NCBI GenBank assembly: GCA_963575745.1
Contig: CAUYUJ010018474.1
Location: 21,001 to 85,000, forward strand
Reading direction: 5' to 3'
From: Prorocentrum cordatum
Lineage: Eukaryota > Sar > Dinophyceae > Prorocentrales > Prorocentraceae
DNA: 64,000 nucleotides
Both the position numbers and the translations under genes were made by a program. Within the stretch, counting starts at the first letter, position 1; every line of letters begins with the position of its first letter. Of this stretch, positions 39,871 through 50,494 are shown piece by piece. Below the pieces are notes generated by a model that worked only from the letters and a program-made list of their open reading frames with translations, did not search any database and had not been told where the DNA came from.

Positions 39871-40392
39871 CCCCATTCCCAAAGACCCCATTCGCCCGAT
39901 GAAGACCATGCCTCCCCCCCAATCGAGCTAGTAGTTAGCACACCCAGGGATGGACCATGCCGGCCTTGACGAGACAGCAGATACCACGAGCGTTCCCAGG
40001 AGCAATTCGCACAAGCGGGGCTGGAACCCGTCTGCAACGCCCGAGAAGGCGAGGGTGCAAGACGGAAGTTCGGCGGGGGCAGCTAGCACCGCGTACTAGC
40101 TGTGCTGTGCTAACTGTTCGCTCCGAACTACAACTCCCGTAACGGTATCTACTCGGGGGGGGCAGGGAATGGAAGTTGTAAGGGGCGGGGAACGCAGGGG
40201 CGGGGGTACGTTCCGATCGCCATGATATGCGCGCAAGCACCAGCATGTGGGGGGGGGTCCAGGACCCCCCCCTCTTACGTTCGATCGTTACCGCTACCTG
40301 GGAGGTGGCTTCGCCCAGATAGCGACAGTTACGCGCCAGAGAATTTAGAAAGAAACCATGCCCACGGGGAGAAGCGGGGGACAAGGATTAGG

Positions 40393-40552
40393 TCGGGCAT
40401 GTCCTCCTGCAGGCGGATTTCGACGCAACAAAAATTCAGGATAGTCCAAACATATCCAAAACTAGTCAAGCAAAATCGGAAAATCGTCCCCAGACTATGT
40501 TTTGACGATCTTTGAGCAGTCCTCCTGCAGAGGGACATGCCCGACTTGAAGC
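40393..40552. mobile_element. MITE-like element, family 1, copy 2
   Basis: Left TCGGGCATGTCCTCCTGCAG, right CTCCTGCAGAGGGACATGCC followed by CGAC: about 22 bp terminal inverted repeats with few mismatches. It is about 160 bp, AT-richer inside, with no open frame. Confidence 0.8.
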
Positions 40553-41537
40553 GAGAAAGACGCGGCGGGAGCAGACGCGGAGGAGAGGGGAGACGATGGA
40601 TGCGGGAGGCCCGAGGCCCTCACGAGGCAGCGGGCGAGCAAACGGGGGCACGGACAGGCCAAGACGTCGGCACGCCCGAGAAGGTTGAGCCGCGGGCCCG
40701 GACGTTCCTCACGACTCGCTCTCTTCAACCGGGTCGGGCGAGAGGGGGGGATAGCAAAGGGGGGGTTTGAGAATCGGCTCACGTAGCTGACTTTGCCGGC
40801 GCCTCCCGGCGCCGGAGGCGGCCATGTATCGAGGAATGGGCCCCTCAGTCGGTCCGAAACCAGCTACATGCAGCAAATTGCGTAACCCCCCCCTTTCCCT
40901 ATCCCCCCCTGACGTTCGGCCCGGAAATGGCATGTCCGGATTCAGAAGGCCATCACGACTGCGGCGTCTCTCGAGCAGGATCGAGCCGTGCCCGAGCTGG
41001 GCGAGACGTCGCCAGGCGTGACGAGACTGCGGCGCCTGGGTCGCGGGGACCACCGGTGGCCGGCGAGGGGATGTCGGAGGAGAACCCGAGACCCGGGCGC
41101 CGTATTCCTGTTCGGCGGCGAGCCCTGGGGCGGAAGCGAGAAGGGGCGGGCGTTCTCAGAAGGCTCGGAAGTCCCCCGGCCCTCTGAGAAGCGTGCTGTG
41201 GGCCTTCCCCGAAGACGCGGGGAGACTCCCCAGAAGGCGCGAGGGTTTCTGAGAAGCCCCGCCGCCGGAACTGAGGAGGCCTCCTCTTCTTCTCGCTTCC
41301 CCCCGCCTCGCTCGCCGCCGATGTTGTTGCCTCCAAATGCGTTCGCGCCCGACTTCGGGCTGCGGGGCGGGGCCCACCACACCCCGCGCGCCGTGCACGG
41401 CGACGACGACGGGAGGACGGAATGTTTGTTCTTCGAGGCGCTCGGCCTCCACAGGCCCCCGCCGGGCCCCGAGAGATCGTCAGAGGCGATCTCGGGCGGA
41501 GGAGCCACACGCTGCATGCTCGGGGGGCCCTGTCTTG

Positions 41538-41690
41538 GGTCGGGCATGTCCCCCTGCAGGCGGGGTTTCGACGAATAGTACATGCAAGAGAAATCGGGCA
41601 TGGCAAAAAACTCGTCCCCATACTATGTTTGGACTATGTTTGAACATTCCTCCTGTCGAGGCGGCCGTGTCCGCGTCGAATCAGTGTCGA
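41538..41690. mobile_element. MITE-like element, family 1, copy 3 (right end decayed)
   Basis: The left end TCGGGCATGTCCCCCTGCAG is intact. The inside matches copy 2 (aactcgtccccatactatg versus aatcgtccccagactatg). The right end is diverged (cctcctgtcgaggcgg). In minus orientation the left end is followed by CCAAGACAG, an AG comparable to the acceptor used at copy 4. Confidence 0.65.
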
Positions 41691-42392
41691 ATCCATGTCG
41701 GCCTCGCCGGATCCGTGTCGAATCCACGCCGAATCCGCGCCGAATCCACGCCAAATCCGCGACGAGCCCGCGCCGAGCCCGGGTCGGGCACAAGAAGGGG
41801 CACCAATCTGGGAGGCAGACGGGGTCCCCCGAAGAATGCGACGTGAGAGAAGGTTGGCTCAGGAAAGGATCCGGACCTCCAGCAGGGGTCTACAGAGAAT
41901 CACGGCGTCCGGGTTCTTCTTCCTCACTGAGGCCATGGCTGGAAAGTTGCACTCCTGCCTGGCGCAGTGGGTTTTGTAGCGCTGGGCCGTTTTCAGACTG
42001 CTGAAGGCTATCCTTGGGCAGGGTGCAACAATTTGGGGCAGCTCGGGGACACCACGGTAGGCCGAGCAGGACGAGGCACATGACGGAGGAGGGGGACGAT
42101 GATGATGAGGCCGGAGGCGGGGGACGAAGACGACGGTGACGGGGACGAGAGCGGGGACGAGGACTAGGATGTGCAGGGCGCGGACGAGGAAGGTCAGGAA
42201 CGAGGGGGATTAGCAGGAGACTCAGAGTCGGTCCTGGACCCCGCCGAGGCCCATCATCCAAGTCGATGTTTCATGCCAGATGGATTTCTGACGGTCCTGG
42301 GCCACGAAGCGGGCCTCCAGAGACCGAAACGGAGCAAGTCCCTCGAGTCTCGAACATCGAAAGAGAGAGCGCTAGCGCGAGGACGATTTCGG

Positions 42393-43146
42393 CTACTGGC
42401 ACGCCAAGGTGGCCCTAGGCAAGAGTGACCCTTGGTGCGCGGCTTGCCGACCGATCAATCCACGCGATACGACAATAGCGGCCCGCGTGCTGGGATCTGC
42501 CCCACCCCACCCTAAGGAGAACCGCGCACGAAGGGACCCTCCAGCGAGGTGTCGCCCTTCCTGCACGCAGCCGCAGGCCGCCGCACATCGGGGCTCCTGC
42601 TCCAGACGACGCCGATCCCGGTCCAGCTGCGCGAGCCTGGGGAAAACAAAAGGTACCGAATCCGCTGCTCCCCGGACCTCTCCCGGGGTGCGTTCTGACC
42701 GAAAGTTCGAGGCGAATCCAGCGGTGGCAACGAGGACCCACCAGGAGGCCCAAAAAGGGGAAAACGAGCGAAGGGTAGAGGTATGCGTACCTTTTCCTCC
42801 TCTGAGAGCCTGGCATCCCACTCCGCGGACGCCTCGTCCGCGGCCCGCTCCAGCGACCTCTGGCGCTCCAGGGCGGCCTCGGAGAGAGGCCGCAGGGCGT
42901 CGTGAAGCAGATCGCAGCGGAAGGCTTCCGGCGCGTCTGGTCCCTGTGTTCGGTCGGGCATGTCCCCCTACAGGCGGACTTTGTGTGAAATCTCACAAAC
43001 AATAACAAATCTATTCCAAAATTGCCCCAAAAACTCAAAACATCGTTCCCTGGCTATGGTCTCACTATCTTTGAATCTTCCTCATGTAAAGGGACAGGCC
43101 CGACTTGCTGGGGCCTTCCGGGGCGCTCTCGTCGCCACATCCGCAT
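42393..43146 (-). CDS. Small hypothetical protein, four exons (about 104 aa)
   Basis: Not recognised. Proposed exons 43146-43105, 42943-42791, 42635-42538 and 42414-42393 give a 105-codon frame: MRMWRRERPGRPQQ, then a helical segment (LLHDALRPLSEAALERQ, ERAADEASAEWDARL), then LDRDRRRLEQEPRCAA, ending ATLACQ. An in-frame TGA lies upstream of the start. The first intron coincides with a family 1 MITE-like element and the third with a family 2 inverted-repeat element. The second intron can be placed with a GTACGC donor and a TTTTCCCCAG acceptor, with the boundary ambiguous by one G. The coiled-coil-like charge pattern suggests protein-protein contact, without evidence of function. The good phase agreement supports a real gene. 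Confidence 0.5.
42415..42537 (-). mobile_element. Inverted-repeat element, family 2, coinciding with an intron
   Basis: Sense GTCCCTTCGTGCGCGG at the 5' end and CCGCGCACCAAGGGTCAC then TCTTGCCTAG at the 3' end: terminal inverted repeats overlap the donor (GT) and lie 8-10 bases from the acceptor (AG). Splicing in phase 2 joins RHLAGG to ATLACQ and a stop. Confidence 0.6.
42944..43104 (-). mobile_element. MITE-like element, family 1, copy 4, coinciding with an intron
   Basis: Sense GTCGGGCCTGTCCC at the 5' end, with GT as donor, and GGGGGACATGCCCGAC at the 3' end followed by CGAACACAG with AG as acceptor. The 161-nt intron is therefore the element plus nine bases. The exons on both sides stay in frame. 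Confidence 0.65.
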
Positions 43147-43485
43147 CCGCCTCAAGTCTTGTGGTCAGAACGCAAGCGTGAGCGTCTTCCTATGCGGCGT
43201 TTCGACAGTGGGCGGAGGGGGGGGGGAAGGGGGGGGGTCTGGCTCTGGACCTCTGCCTGATGCCACGGTTTGCGGCAGTGCGACCCGTCGAGGAGGCTCC
43301 ACCTGCCTGAAACAGGCGCCAGAACTGCCAGGATGCACTCCAGGGAGGGGGGGGGGTTGGGGGCCCGCGCCGATCGGCAAAACAATGAATCAAAAACGAT
43401 CACGAACCAGGACACGCCAAGGGGTGATGATTGACCTCCCGACGCAGATCCCTGCTCTTCGTGTTTCTCCTTGGCGTGGGTGTTT

Positions 43486-44060
43486 GCCCGGGCCGGGTGT
43501 TTCTTCGGTTTATGTTTGTCCTCGACGTGCCTTTGTTTCCATCATCCTGTAAGACCCCTAGCGATTCCAATCGGATTCTGATAGGATTCAAACAGAATTC
43601 CAACAGGGTTCCTTACGCTTGTTCGTAAGTTTGGGTTTCCTCGGTTTTGGTGGTGTCCTCGATTTGGGTTGCATTTTTCCTCGGATTGAGCTTTTCGTGT
43701 GAATTCATTCTTCACGAACTCCCAGAACTCATTAGAATCCCGAACGAATCCAACTTGAACCCAATCAGATCAAAAACGAATTCCAATAGGAGTCCGTACG
43801 ATTGTTCTTCCGTTTGAGTTCTCTTCGGTGTGGTGTGTCTCCTCTCCTTGTTTTGCTCGGCTTGTTTGTTTCGTCGGTGTGGGTTTTTTCTCGGCACGCT
43901 TTCATTCTCCTCGAGTTCGCAAAACTCAGCGGTGTCCCCAGCGATACTGATAGGATTCTACTTTGATCCCACTCGAATTCCAATAGAACTCCTTACGCTT
44001 GTTCGCGTGGGTTTCCTCGGTTTGGGTGCTTTCCCTTGATGTTGTTCCCCACATGTTTCG
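43486..44060. repeat. About 200 bp tandem duplication, three diverged copies
   Basis: Shared blocks: gaattccaa(c/t)ag, ccttacgcttgttcg, gggtttcctcggttt and tttcctcgg. The stretch is AT-richer than its surroundings. A related ttcctcggt segment recurs at 45,780-45,930. Confidence 0.6.
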
Positions 44061-44134
44061 TGGGGTTCTGGTTTTCTTCCCTGCCGCGCCGCACCTGTGT
44101 CTCACACCTCCCCCCTCCCCTTCTCCTTCTCGCA

Positions 44135-44225
44135 CAGCACAGCACAGCACAGCACGGCACGGCACGGCACGGCACAGCACAGCTCACCGCACAGCAGCAC
44201 AGCACAGCACAGCACAGCACAGCAT
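44135..44225 (+). repeat. (CAGCA/CGGCA) short tandem repeat
   Basis: Runs of cagca and cggca pentamers (gcacagcacagcacggcacggcac...), interrupted by ctcaccg. Confidence 0.9.
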
Positions 44226-44259
44226 ACCAAACAGGGCATTCCTTCGACGCCACAGAGGG

Positions 44260-45600
44260 TGGGGGTGCGCAGAGGGTGGTCCCTCAGCGCGGCCTCTATC
44301 CGTGACACGCTCGCAGATCCCGCATGCGTGGCACTTTCTCGCACACACGCAGTAGTCAACACCGCTCGCACGTTGGTGTGGCCCCGTAGGGGGCTCCACC
44401 GAAGGTGCGCAGAGGGTGGTCCCTCAGCGCGGCCTCTATCCGTGACACGCTCGCAGATCGGCTGAGCAGGAGTGGCATGTCTCGAAGCGCACGGGGACAC
44501 CACAAGAGGGTGGTCCCTCAGCGCCGGCCTCTATTCCGTGACACGCTCGCAGATCGGAAGGCAGTGGCACTTTTCTCGACACCACAGGGGGTCGCGAGGG
44601 TTCGCGCGGCCTCTATCCGTGACACGCTCGCAGATCGTGGCAAGAGTGGCACTTTCTCGACACCACAGGGGGGGCGCAGAAGGTGGTCCCCCTGCGCGGC
44701 CTCTATCCGTGACACGCTCGCAGATCGTGGCAGGAATGGCACTTTCTCGACACCACAAGGGGTGCGCAGAAAGTGGTCCCTCAGCGCGGCCTCTATCCGT
44801 GACGCGCTCGCAGATCGTGGCAGGAGTGGCACTTTCTCGACACCACAGGGGGTGCGCAGAGGGTGGTCCCCCAGCGCGGCCTCTATCCGTGACACGCTCG
44901 CAGAGCGTGGCAGGAGTGGCACTTTCTCGACACCACAGGGGGTGCGCTGGTCGCGCGGCCTCTATCCGTGACACGCTCGCATATCGTGGCAGGAGTGGCA
45001 CTTTCTCGACACCACAGGGGGTGCGCAGAGGGTGGTCCCTCAGCGTGGCCTCTATCCGTGACACGCTCGCAGATCGTGAACAGGATTGGCCCACCGTGCT
45101 CGACACAACAGGGGGTGCGCAGACAGGTGGGGTCCCTCGGCGCGGCCTCTATCCGTGACACGCTCGCAGATCGTGGCAGGAGTGGCACTTTTTCGACACC
45201 ACAGGGGGTGCGCAGAGGGTGGTCCCTCAGCGCGGCCTCTATCCGTGACGCGCTCGCAGATCGTGGCAGGAGTGGCACTTTTTCGACACCACAGGGGGTG
45301 CGCAGAGGGTTGTCCCTCAGCGCGGCCGCTATGCACGTCGGTCGTCCAGGGCATAGCAGGCGTGTCACTTTCTCGACGCCATAGGGGGTGCGCAGGGGGT
45401 GGTCCCTCACCGCGGCCGCTATGCACGACGGTCGTCCAGGGCATAGCAGGCGTGGCATGTTCTCGACACCATAGAGGCTGCGCAGGGGGTGGTCCCTCAG
45501 CGCGGCCGCTATGCACGACGGTCGTCCAGGGCATAGCAGGCGTGGCACTTTCTCGACGCCATAGAGGGTGCGCAGGGGGTGGTCCCTCACCGCGGACGCT
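44260..45600. repeat. 90 bp tandem array A, about 14 copies
   Basis: Unit GCGGCCTCTATCCGTGACAC GCTCGCAGATCGTGGCAGGA GTGGCACTTTCTCGACACCA CAGGGGGTGCGCAGAGGGTG GTCCCTCAGC. From about 45,330 the first part changes to CGGCCGCTATGCACGACGGT CGTCCAGGGCATAGC while the rest is kept. The period is exactly 30 codons, so frames stay open on both strands. That openness alone is not evidence of coding. Confidence 0.95.
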
Positions 45601-46009
45601 GGCTGGCTCGAATATGTCCTCGATGGAGTATAGAAGGCTAGGAAGACGGAGGAGGTTCAAGCAATATGGCGTTGGATGACACATAGGGGAACATTCGCGA
45701 CGAGGGCTCAGAACGCAGAGTTGCGCATACATTGTAAACTTATGCAAACACATAAGATTTAAATCAAGTATGTGGGGTTCCTCGGTAGCGTAATTTTCTT
45801 CATCCGGTTCGGGTTTTTGCTAGCGGTTGTGTGCTTTTCCTCGGTTGGTGTGCTCGCCCCACTGGTTCGCGGTGGTCGGGTGTCTCCGCGATTTGGATGT
45901 CCTCGGTGAGGGTGTTTCCTCGGTTCGCATTCGTCGGTTGTGACTTCGGCTCCTCGCTTCAGCAAGGAGTACTCCTGGCACGGGGGGGGTTTTTTTTCCG
46001 AGGTCAAAG

Positions 46010-46190
46010 ATAGGTTCCTCCTTGGGCCGGCTCCAGGCCCCAGAGCGGCCCAAGAGCGCCTCAAGGGAGGCCCGAATGGGCGCAGGTCCCACGAACTCGT
46101 GCTAAGATCGCTCCAGAATGGCCCAAGATGGCCTCAAGACGGGCCAAGAGGCCCCAAAGACGCAGCCAGAGGGCCCCAAGATGATTTGAA
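46010..46190 (+). repeat. CCAAGAGG-type irregular repeat
   Basis: ggcccaagagcgcctcaaggg, ggcccaagatggcctcaagac and similar, the same family as elsewhere in the window. Confidence 0.55.
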
Positions 46191-46429
46191 AGAGTTTCTG
46201 TGGAACTCATGTCATCCTGACCCCCGAAGGCGCGCGAGGAAATAGCCCCGCCGACGGCCCCCCCCTTTCCGTTTCCAGGGAATCCGCCGAATCTGGCGCG
46301 CACCCAGGCGAGCCTCCCCCAGGAGCTTACAATGACATCCAGCGGGACCTCGGGCCCTCGGAGTCGAATGCCCAGGAACCCCACATGCTTCGGGCCCTGT
46401 CGCGATTCCCCATGCGTCACCCACACCCA

Positions 46430-47440
46430 ATTCGGCACACCCCTCACCGCTTCGTGGCCCTATCCTCCGCGGGCAGGTCAGCCAAGCGGTGACACCACAC
46501 CCCCAGAGAGCCGCCCGCATGCGTCAACACCCGTGGCATAGCGAGGGCCCCAGGCTGCCGCCCCATGGTGTCGAGCACCCGACCCCTCACACGTCGTGGC
46601 CCCATAGGGCTCCACCGAGGGCACCAGTGCTGCCCCGCATTCGTCACCCACACCCAATTCGGCACACCCCTCACACGTTTCGTGGCCCCATAGGGCTCCG
46701 CCGAAGGCCCCAGTGCTGCCGCCCGCATGCGTCGCGCACACCCAATTCGGCACATCCCTCACACGCTTTGGCCCCATAGGGAGCTCCGCCGAAGGCCCCA
46801 GTGGGTGCCCCCATGCGTCCCCCCCATTTCGGCACCCCCTCCGATTGCGTGTCCGGAAGGTCCCGTCGCGCACCCCATTTCTGCCAACCCCATAGCACCG
46901 AAGGCCCGTGGGGAGCGCACCCCCATTTCGGCACACCCGTCCCGCCACCCCTCACACGTCGCGTGCGTCCTCCGCCGAGGGCCCCATTGGGTGTGCCCGC
47001 ATGCGTCCCGCACACACATGTCGGCACACCCCTCGCACGTTTCGTGGCCCCGTAGGGGGCTCCACCGAAGGTGCCAGTGCTGCCGCCCGCATGCGTCCCG
47101 CACACCCATTTCGGCATACCCCTCACACGTTTCGTGGCCCCATAGGGAGCTCCGCCGAAGGCCCCAGTGGGTGTGCCCGCATGCGTCCCGCACGCCCATT
47201 TCGGCACACCCCTCACGCGCTTCGTGACCCCTCACACGTTTTGTGGTCCCATAGGGAGCTCCGCCGAACGCCCTAGTGGGTGTGCCCGCATGCGTCCCGC
47301 ACACCCATTTCGGCACACCCCTCGTACGTTTCGTGGCCCCGTGGGGGGCTCCACCGAAGGTCCCAGTGGGTGTGCCCGCATGCGTCCCGCACACCTATTT
47401 CGGCACACCCCTCACACGTGTCGTGGGCCCGTAGGGAGCG
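46430..47440. repeat. 90 bp tandem array B, about 11 copies
   Basis: Unit CCCGCATGCGTCCCGCACAC CCATTTCGGCACACCCCTCA CACGTTTCGTGGCCCCATAG GGAGCTCCGCCGAAGGCCCC AGTGGGTGTG. The first copies (46,430-46,700) are more diverged. It has the same period as array A but a different sequence. Confidence 0.95.
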
Positions 47441-47499
47441 CCACCGAAGAAGATATTTACAATTGCGGTACTCACAATTGCATATGGTTGGGTCCTTCG

Positions 47500-48965
47500 C
47501 CAGGGTAATTGTGGTGTCTGCGGCGGCGCGAGCTTACAATGATCAGCCTGCACGCTTGCCGGGTGCGATTGTGCCTGGCGTTTGTGGCCAGAAGGGTCAC
47601 AAGGGAGGGGGCGACGGTGCGAGCGGCGGGCTGCGGCGCAACAGCGAGATCTTGGAGAAGGCGATTGTTACTTCATTGCGTGCGGGGTCGGGCTGAAATA
47701 CATCCAAGCGAAGCCGAAGGAGCTCTCGGCAGGGACAAGGCCCCAGGTGGTAAAATTCAACGTCTGCGGGTAACGGCAGAGATCGAGTCGAATCTCCAGT
47801 ACGGGGCGACACCCCGTGGGGTACCAAGGCGGCCGGAAGTCTGCTACAGGCAGGTGGGCACTTCGCCGCAAGGGCTCGCGTTGAAGGGTAAGCACTCCAC
47901 GTTGCGTACCCCGAAGCCTGGGTTTAATGACGCGATCGGGAAGCAGTGGTGTGGAGGTGCACTACCGTATCCTGATGTCTTCACAGGGGGAGGACGCCTT
48001 ACCAGCTACTACACCAGCTAAAAATACGCGCTACTCCAGCGAGCAGTTCGAAGGAGATGACGGAGGAGGATGCATTTGCTGCACCTTCGTGTTCATCAAC
48101 ACTCAAGAGGGCAAGGTCGGGGTATCGACGGCTAAGACGCCAAGGAGAAGACGGTTCGGACGACACGAACCAGGAGGAAGGCGATTGCTGACGCGAAGAG
48201 GCTTTCGAGGGCGAGAATGGCGACGAAGTGGAGCACGTGGCTGCGGCGGTGGATGGCAGCAGGTGGAAGTGCCAGTCGTGCGGGTGGTTACCTTCGGCGG
48301 AGACGGCTTGCAAGAGGGCTCAGGAGGCACGGGTTCACTGGCGACGTTGCTGCGGTGAACAACCCCCTGGGAAGTCAAAAGGGGCAGCACGAGGTGTTCA
48401 CCACAACAAGGCTGTCGTTTGGAAGCTCAGCCCGACGTTGACCATAAAGTTCTGGATGCAGTGCGTTGGAGTTTCCTGCCTGGTACTTCGAGATTCTGGA
48501 CGGAGCGCCCTCACCAGGAACGCTAGAAGGCCGACTTGATCATGGACTGCGCACAATTACTCGGGTACGGCGTTTCCAACAAGTGAATAATAATAGGCAA
48601 GATGCAGGTAAGATCTCCGAGGTGGATGCACATTCTATCTTGTGGCATATTTCAGAAGTGCATGAAGAGAGGCCGACAGGAAGTTGCTGTGCATTTATCT
48701 TTCTGGCAGAGTGGTCTCAGAGACTCGGAGGCAGAATGGCAAAACTTGCTCCCTTTGCCAAGCGGACTGGCCTTCATGTTGTCACGCGTGAGCAGAGTGC
48801 CCAGAAGTATCTCAGAAGTATGGGCTTCCAGCCAAGTTCTGGACCTCGGATCCAAAGGTGAATGCCAAGAGTGGCTGGGTGACACTCGGACAAGCAGATT
48901 CTCTTATCTTCGCACTAGATAGGCCAATGCCGTTCCCCATGCTCGACCCTTGGCCTCATCCCTAG
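47500..48965 (+). CDS. Plus-strand hypothetical gene, partly resolved, with zinc-binding segment
   Basis: Several plus-strand stretches read as natural protein: about 48,004-48,130 (acceptor CTTCACAG; GCICCTFVFINTQEG), about 48,200-48,430 (ENGDEVEHVAAAV, then WKCQSCGW and HWRRCCG, a possible C2HC zinc site), 48,466-48,607, 48,656-48,787 (SCCAFIFLAEWSQRLGG) and 48,832-48,965 (KFWTSDPKVNAKSGWVTLG, ending DPWPHP and stop). The last three join through two GT-AG mini-introns of 48 nt (48,608-48,655) and 44 nt (48,788-48,831) in phase 1. The segment GLHVVTP followed by KFW is vaguely BRCT-like, a weak resemblance only. The joins between 47.5 and 48.47 kb are unresolved, and an in-frame TGA before the zinc segment needs a further splice or marks decay. 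Function unknown. Confidence 0.4.
48608..48655 (+). other. 48-nt GT-AG mini-intron
   Basis: GTAAGATCTCC...CATATTTCAG, with textbook donor and acceptor. The length is divisible by three and the frame stays open through it, so only RNA can prove splicing. Confidence 0.45.
48788..48831 (+). other. 44-nt GT-AG mini-intron
   Basis: GTGAGCAG...GGGCTTCCAG, phase 1. It joins GLHVVT to PKFWTSDPK and moves the frame to the natural C-terminus ending at 48,965. Confidence 0.5.
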
Positions 48966-50450
48966 GAGCGATGATGGGGGCGTGTCTCAAAAGGAACGTG
49001 GACCACTGGAACTCCGCCGCCCCCCTGAACAGGGCGAGTGCAGCGAAGAGGAGGACGAGTCCCGACTAACACGGGTCCCATGCTGGATCTGCGCAGGGAC
49101 GCTTCCCCCCCCCCCCGCGCAGGTGCGCGGGTAGGGGGCTTCCCGCACCATGGATGCGGGCTTCCTCCTAAGGGCTGCCATCGTAGAGGGGCCGCGGCAG
49201 AAATGAAGCGTCATGTTGCTTGCTGCAGCGGCCCCCCCCGACAACCGGCAAAGCGCCAAACCACGTAGCAACGTGGTCGAAAAAAAACGCTGGGGCGAGT
49301 AGCCCCAGGTCCGTAAGTATGGAACGTGACATGGGATACCGGCCCGCGCGTCGCGCTGCCCCTACACGAGGCACGAACAAATTCTATGACGAAACTGGGC
49401 GAGAGGGCCGTGGGAAAGTTTCGCCAAGGCTCGAGCCCACGGCTATGGGTAGCGACGGCGATGGTGACGACGGCGATGCTGGTGAGGACGTCGACGACGA
49501 GCTCGTCAAGAGCTGTGGCAATCTAAACGGTCGCCGCGGGATCAGCAACGGAAGGGGGGGACGATTTGTTAACATCGCTCGCCCTTCAGATGCCCTTCCA
49601 GCGAAAAGGGGGGGCGAATTGTTAAGATCCGCCCTTCAGGTGCATACATGATGATGCACATGCCTGGTGAAAACAGATCCTGCCCCCCCACACCCCAAAT
49701 AAGCAGCACTGTGGAACCCCACTCCGCGAAGATCATACTGACATGCTCAGCCCCCCTTCAACCTGATGTCAGTCGACCAACCAGCGAGCTGTGATGAAGG
49801 CCGGTGCGAGTTGGCCCTCGAGATCTTGCAGCTGAAGCCAGACCAGCGTCTACATCCGATGGAGTAGACATCCATTTCTGGGGCTACCTCATTGTCAAGG
49901 TGCTCCCAGAGCATCTTCTTCTGCAGGCTGGAATCCGCAACTTACCTTGCAACAGGGGGTGAATCGAAACTGGGCAATCAGAGCTGCGAGGTCTGAGCTA
50001 CGCGCTCTACAACGTGCAACGGGACAGCAAGCAGAACCTTAGCAGGATGACGCCGCAGCGCAGGCTGGCACTGGCACGCCCCTGGGCTGGAGGTCAGCCG
50101 GGCTGGAGTTGGGGGCCGGGCTCCAGCGCGGCTGGAGCGCTTAAGCAGCGCAATCCGCCGACGTCGGCGTGTGTGAGAGGTTCGACGCGTCCACAGTTTT
50201 GGAAGGGGCTGGGACCCGAGTTGACCCATCCAAGTTCTGGATGGCAGCTCGCGCCGCCAGGGGGGAGGGCCCCGGATGGTCCCCGGGGTTGGTCATGGTC
50301 CCGGGGCGTGGTTCCTGGGGGGGCCCCGGGAAGCTACTGGGGGGGGTCCGGGGGGGATCCTAGGGGTCGTGACCCCCCCCGCTGAGGGGCTTTCCCTTCG
50401 GTTTTCGCCTCCCCACCCGCCCGCCCAGACGCCAGAGGCCTCTCCCTTCT
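48966..50450. other. No secure gene; tandem pair of PPT-like motifs
   Basis: A plus frame at 49,220-49,651 has an acidic stretch (GSDGDGDDGDAGEDVDDEL), but no domain is recognisable. At 49,552-49,650 a roughly 55 bp unit is repeated: AAGGGGGGGACGATTTGTTAA...CGCCCTTCAGATGC and AAAGGGGGGGCGAATTGTTAAG...CGCCCTTCAGGTGC. A purine run followed by TGTTA is the layout of an LTR-retrotransposon polypurine tract and LTR start, but no matching LTR or polymerase was found. Confidence 0.35.
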
Positions 50451-50451
50451 C

Positions 50452-50494
50452 TCCTCCTCCTCCTCCTCCTCCTCCTCCTCCTCCTCCTCCTCCT
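50452..50494 (+). repeat. (TCC)n microsatellite
   Basis: About 14 TCC triplets, followed by looser pyrimidine-rich DNA to about 50,780. Confidence 0.95.

Noticed and set aside
44405-45679. 30-residue repeat protein on either strand of the 90 bp array
   Set aside because: Frames are open on both strands because the 90 bp unit lacks stops; no evidence favours one strand. Kept as a question under findings.
47509-48021. Possible retroelement fragment
   Set aside because: No reverse transcriptase, integrase or protease motif found; only short natural-looking peptide at its 3' end, which was folded into the 48 kb gene entry.
48466-48861. GNAT acetyltransferase-like reading (SAQKYLRSMGF) in the 48 kb gene
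   Set aside because: The resemblance lies mostly in a stretch that fits a 44-nt GT-AG intron; removing it gives a more natural C-terminus, so the family call was dropped.
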